Assembly: GCF_900343145.1 (NCBI RefSeq)
Contig: NZ_LT996886.1
Coordinates: 496,001 to 560,000, forward strand
Origin: Tessaracoccus timonensis
GTDB taxonomy: Bacteria; Actinomycetota; Actinomycetes; Propionibacteriales; Propionibacteriaceae
DNA length: 64,000 bases
Reading direction: 5' to 3'
Positions within the stretch are counted from its first letter, which is position 1; each line of letters starts with the position of its first letter. Positions 61,900-64,000 of this stretch are shown in pieces. Both the position numbers and the translations under genes were made by a program. The notes under the pieces were generated by a model that ran no database searches, was not told the DNA's origin, and saw nothing but the letters and a program-made list of their open reading frames with translations.

Positions 61900-62717
61900 T
61901 GCGCAAACGCTGGATCATCCTGTTGCTGATCCTCGCCCTCCTTCTCGGCGTCGGGCTGCTTGGCTGGAGGATGTGGAAATCGGTGCACCACGTGATTACC
62001 CCAGAGCGCTGCAGCATCGTGAACCCGGAAGGCGAGCCCGTAACCCTCACGGCCGAGCAGGCTCGGATGACGTCCATCATTGTCGCGGCTTCCTACGAAG
62101 CTGGGCTTTCGGAGCGGGCTGCCACCATTGCCCTGGCGACGGCGTACCAGGAATCCGGCATCCGCAACCTCGATTACGGTGATCGCGATTCGCTCGGCCT
62201 CTTCCAGCAGCGCCCCGACCCGCGGTTCGATTGGGGCACTGCTGAGGAAATCATGGACCCTTGGTACTCGAGCCTCAGGTTCTACGAGGAACTGGTGAAG
62301 TTCAAGGGCTGGGAGACCCGCGATATCAACGACCAGGCGCAGAAGGTGCAGCGCTCGGGCCACCCACAGGCGTATCGCAAGCATGTTCCCAACGCGACGG
62401 CGCTCGCCGCCGCCACACGCGGGTCACGGACGGAAGCCATCACCTGCGCGACGACGCAGAACCTGACCGCTGACCCGAAGCCCATCCAGGAGGTGCTCGA
62501 CCACATCAGCGAGGTGCAGTACACCGTGGAGGGCAACACCATCCGCATCACGGCCGAGTCCGACGAGATGCTTTGGAGCGCCGCCCACCTCGCTGTCTTG
62601 AACACGTACGACGCTGGCGTCGAGTCGGTGCAAGTGCACGATCGCCGCTGGAGCCTCAACGACAAGCATTGGTCGAAAGCGGAGCGGGTCGACGGCGTCG
62701 TCGTGACCTTGGGATAG
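61899..62717 (+). CDS. Membrane-anchored lysozyme-like protein
   Basis: 272 residues. N-terminal anchor [20 protein letters not shown], then an exported domain with LSERAATIALATAYQESGIR and DSLGLFQQRPDPRFDWG, the layout of lysozyme/SLT-type glycosidases (Glu in QESG, followed by a GLFQ motif). Homologues are often labelled 'heavy metal transporter', for which I see no support. The start overlaps the dapD stop by one base, tying a possible peptidoglycan hydrolase to DAP synthesis. The last ~80 residues (HISEVQYTVEGNTIRITAES) form a separate small domain. Activity is inferred from motifs only. Confidence 0.72.
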   Translation: MRKRWIILLLILALLLGVGLLGWRMWKSVHHVITPERCSIVNPEGEPVTLTAEQARMTSIIVAASYEAGLSERAATIALATAYQESGIRNLDYGDRDSLGLFQQRPDPRFDWGTAEEIMDPWYSSLRFYEELVKFKGWETRDINDQAQKVQRSGHPQAYRKHVPNATALAAATRGSRTEAITCATTQNLTADPKPIQEVLDHISEVQYTVEGNTIRITAESDEMLWSAAHLAVLNTYDAGVESVQVHDRRWSLNDKHWSKAERVDGVVVTLG

Positions 62718-62757
62718 CATTACCTACAATTATTATTTGCAGTCTCGGGAGCACGCA

Positions 62758-63855
62758 GTGGCGACACTCTACAGACAGATCTATGAGACCGTGCGCGCCC
62801 AAATCGATTCGGGGCAGTTCGACATCGGTGAGCGGCTGGGCACGGAAAAAGAACTAGCGGAGTCGCACGGGGTCAGCACAATCACGATCAAGCGAGCCCT
62901 CGATCTTCTGCGCGACGAGGGGCTCGTGGAGCGAGTGCCTCGTCGGGGCACATTCATAAAAGCCCGCACACCTTCCACGAGTGCAGCGACCAAGCGTTCT
63001 AAGCCGATGATCGGGTGCGTGGTGACGAATTTCGATGACACCTTTGGCACCCCGTTGTTGGGTGGATTACTAGATAGCGCGGCGCAGACGGCGAACCTCA
63101 TTATTCGACGCTCATTGGGGCAACCCCAGCTGGAAGAGACGCTCATCAAAGATTTCATTGACGACGGCGTGCAGGGCATCATCCTGGAGCCCACCTCGTC
63201 GCAGTGGGTTGTCCCCAGCGTGTTGGAACTCATCACGCGGCAGTTCCCCATCGTGGTCCTCGACCGCTCGCTTGCGGGCATCCCAATTTCAACTGTGTCT
63301 AGCGACAACGTCGAAGCTGGCAGAGCGCTGACGCAGCACCTGCTCGAACTCGGGCACCAGCACATCGGCTGGGTGTCGTCAGCAAGTCAGGTGTCCACGT
63401 TGCAGGAGCGCTACGAGGGTTTCGTGCACGCACACGCTGCAAATGGGGTCACGCACAGCCATGACGCCATATTCGATAAGGTCGAAGCGACGATTCCATC
63501 GACGACGACGCAGCTTCAAGACGAAGTGGCCGCGTTGCGCTCTTGGGTTACGCAATACCCCCATATCACGGCCTTTGTAGCTGGGGAATACAACATTGCG
63601 TTGTTGCTGAAGGAGGCACTCTCGCAAGCGGGTTTGTCGGTGCCGGACGACAAGAGCGTGGCCTGTTTCGACCACCCCGATATTACGTACGATCTTTCGG
63701 CATTTCGGTTCACCCATATTCGCCAAGATCAACATTCCATGGGTGCAACCGCGGTTGAACAAGTGCTGAGGCAGATTGAGCAGCCCGAGCTCATCAAGAA
63801 GCACGAACTGCCGACGAGCCTGGTGGTGGGGGCCTCAACCGGGCGTTGCCGCTGA
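62758..63855 (+). CDS. GntR/LacI-hybrid (AraR-type) transcriptional regulator
   Basis: 365 residues from GTG 62758, behind GGGAG; a TTG at 62737 is an alternative. The N-terminal wHTH is of GntR type (IYETVRAQIDSGQFDIGERL, ELAESHGVSTITIKRALDLL, VERVPRRGTFI). The rest is a LacI/periplasmic-binding-like sugar sensor (IGCVVTNFDDTF, FPIVVLDRSLAGIPISTVSS, ACFDHP). It probably responds to a sugar and controls its catabolic genes; the target would be the partly visible gene at 63868 or beyond. AT-rich leader with TACAAT as possible -10 (62725-62730). Confidence 0.88.
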   Translation: MATLYRQIYETVRAQIDSGQFDIGERLGTEKELAESHGVSTITIKRALDLLRDEGLVERVPRRGTFIKARTPSTSAATKRSKPMIGCVVTNFDDTFGTPLLGGLLDSAAQTANLIIRRSLGQPQLEETLIKDFIDDGVQGIILEPTSSQWVVPSVLELITRQFPIVVLDRSLAGIPISTVSSDNVEAGRALTQHLLELGHQHIGWVSSASQVSTLQERYEGFVHAHAANGVTHSHDAIFDKVEATIPSTTTQLQDEVAALRSWVTQYPHITAFVAGEYNIALLLKEALSQAGLSVPDDKSVACFDHPDITYDLSAFRFTHIRQDQHSMGATAVEQVLRQIEQPELIKKHELPTSLVVGASTGRCR

Positions 63856-63867
63856 GGCCCCACAGCG

Positions 63868-64000
63868 CTATTTCGCTTTCCGGGTGTCCGCTGCTCGGCC
63901 CTCTTCCATTCGCGCTCGCAGCTCGACCGCCATCATGGCGCTCAGCAGCGTTGAGTACGAGGTCTCCGGTTCAGCAGGCTTGCGCCAATCATTGGACGGG
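63868..64000 (-). CDS. C-terminal end of an unidentified protein (5' part outside window)
   Basis: The frame from the window edge reads PSNDWRKPAEPETSYSTLLS and continues to EEGRAADTRKAK before a TAG at 63868. It has the charged ending of a cytoplasmic protein. Converges with the GntR/LacI regulator (12 bp between stops). Too short to identify. Confidence 0.5.
   Translation of the reverse strand, partial: PSNDWRKPAEPETSYSTLLSAMMAVELRARMEEGRAADTRKAK

Noticed and set aside
61899..62717. Heavy-metal transporter
   Set aside because: One membrane anchor only, no metal-binding motif, and an exported lysozyme-like domain.

Overview
The window is high-GC actinobacterial chromosome. The best guess is a Propionibacteriaceae member, Tessaracoccus-like; this rests on gene content and order plus mycolate-free Gram-positive features (GuaB3, DUF3117, TIGR03769-type surface repeats, CIRCE-controlled groESL), not on a marker gene. 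I found no rRNA, tRNA, CRISPR array, transposase or prophage. Coding density is high and many neighbouring genes overlap by 4 nt (ATGA), so most of the window is read as tightly coupled operons.

Layout. 1-4652: guaB3 (cut by the window edge), guaB, groEL, groES with two CIRCE operators. 4926-7195: two adjacent bioB paralogues, each behind the same 15-bp palindrome. 7208-12200: methyltransferase, membrane-anchored EEP hydrolase, NUDIX hydrolase, then a surface protein whose sorting tail is cut off by a repeat and which lies behind a Zur/Fur-like box. 12240-18484: a peptide-type ABC transporter. 18696-21707: the t6A/RimI operon tsaD-rimI-tsaB-(GNAT-TsaE fusion). 21765-26672: DEAD-box helicase, GT4 glycosyltransferase, a copper chaperone facing a Tat-exported DyP peroxidase. 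26682-30818: a self-contained tryptophan-catabolism island (PAS/HTH regulator, tnaA, aromatic-type permease, ridA, strong terminator). 30834-32548: nnr and acpS. 32559-37677: the most unusual region, a type VII secretion-like operon (double-YbaB protein, Gly-rich WXG100/EspC-like protein with a YxxxE tail signal, WxG helical protein) running into three near-identical overlapping lipoprotein genes. 37775-44345: glmS, coaA, pepP, stress protein, FKBP lipoprotein, hydrolase. 44348-46978: a giant membrane-cupredoxin-nitrite-reductase-like fusion. 47061-48168: a DUF559 nuclease-fold gene bracketed by two identical 81-bp palindromes. 48235-64000: a block that closely follows the Mycobacterium Rv1232c-Rv1201c order (MgtE-N protein, DUF1003, Mrp, TatB, anti-sigma, SigE, O-methyltransferase, GlgC/GlgA, DUF3117, LOG protein, DapE/DapD) but lacks htrA and has an anti-sigma fused to an RseB-like sensor domain; it ends with a lysozyme-like protein and a GntR/LacI regulator.

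The strongest candidates for something undescribed are the T7SS-like cassette with its lipoprotein array, the family of 81-85 bp near-perfect palindromes (five copies, two bracketing the DUF559 gene), the second BioB lacking a cluster cysteine, and the tna-ridA island with spaced TCAAC-N5-GTTGA operators. All functional statements are by reading motifs; no database search was run.
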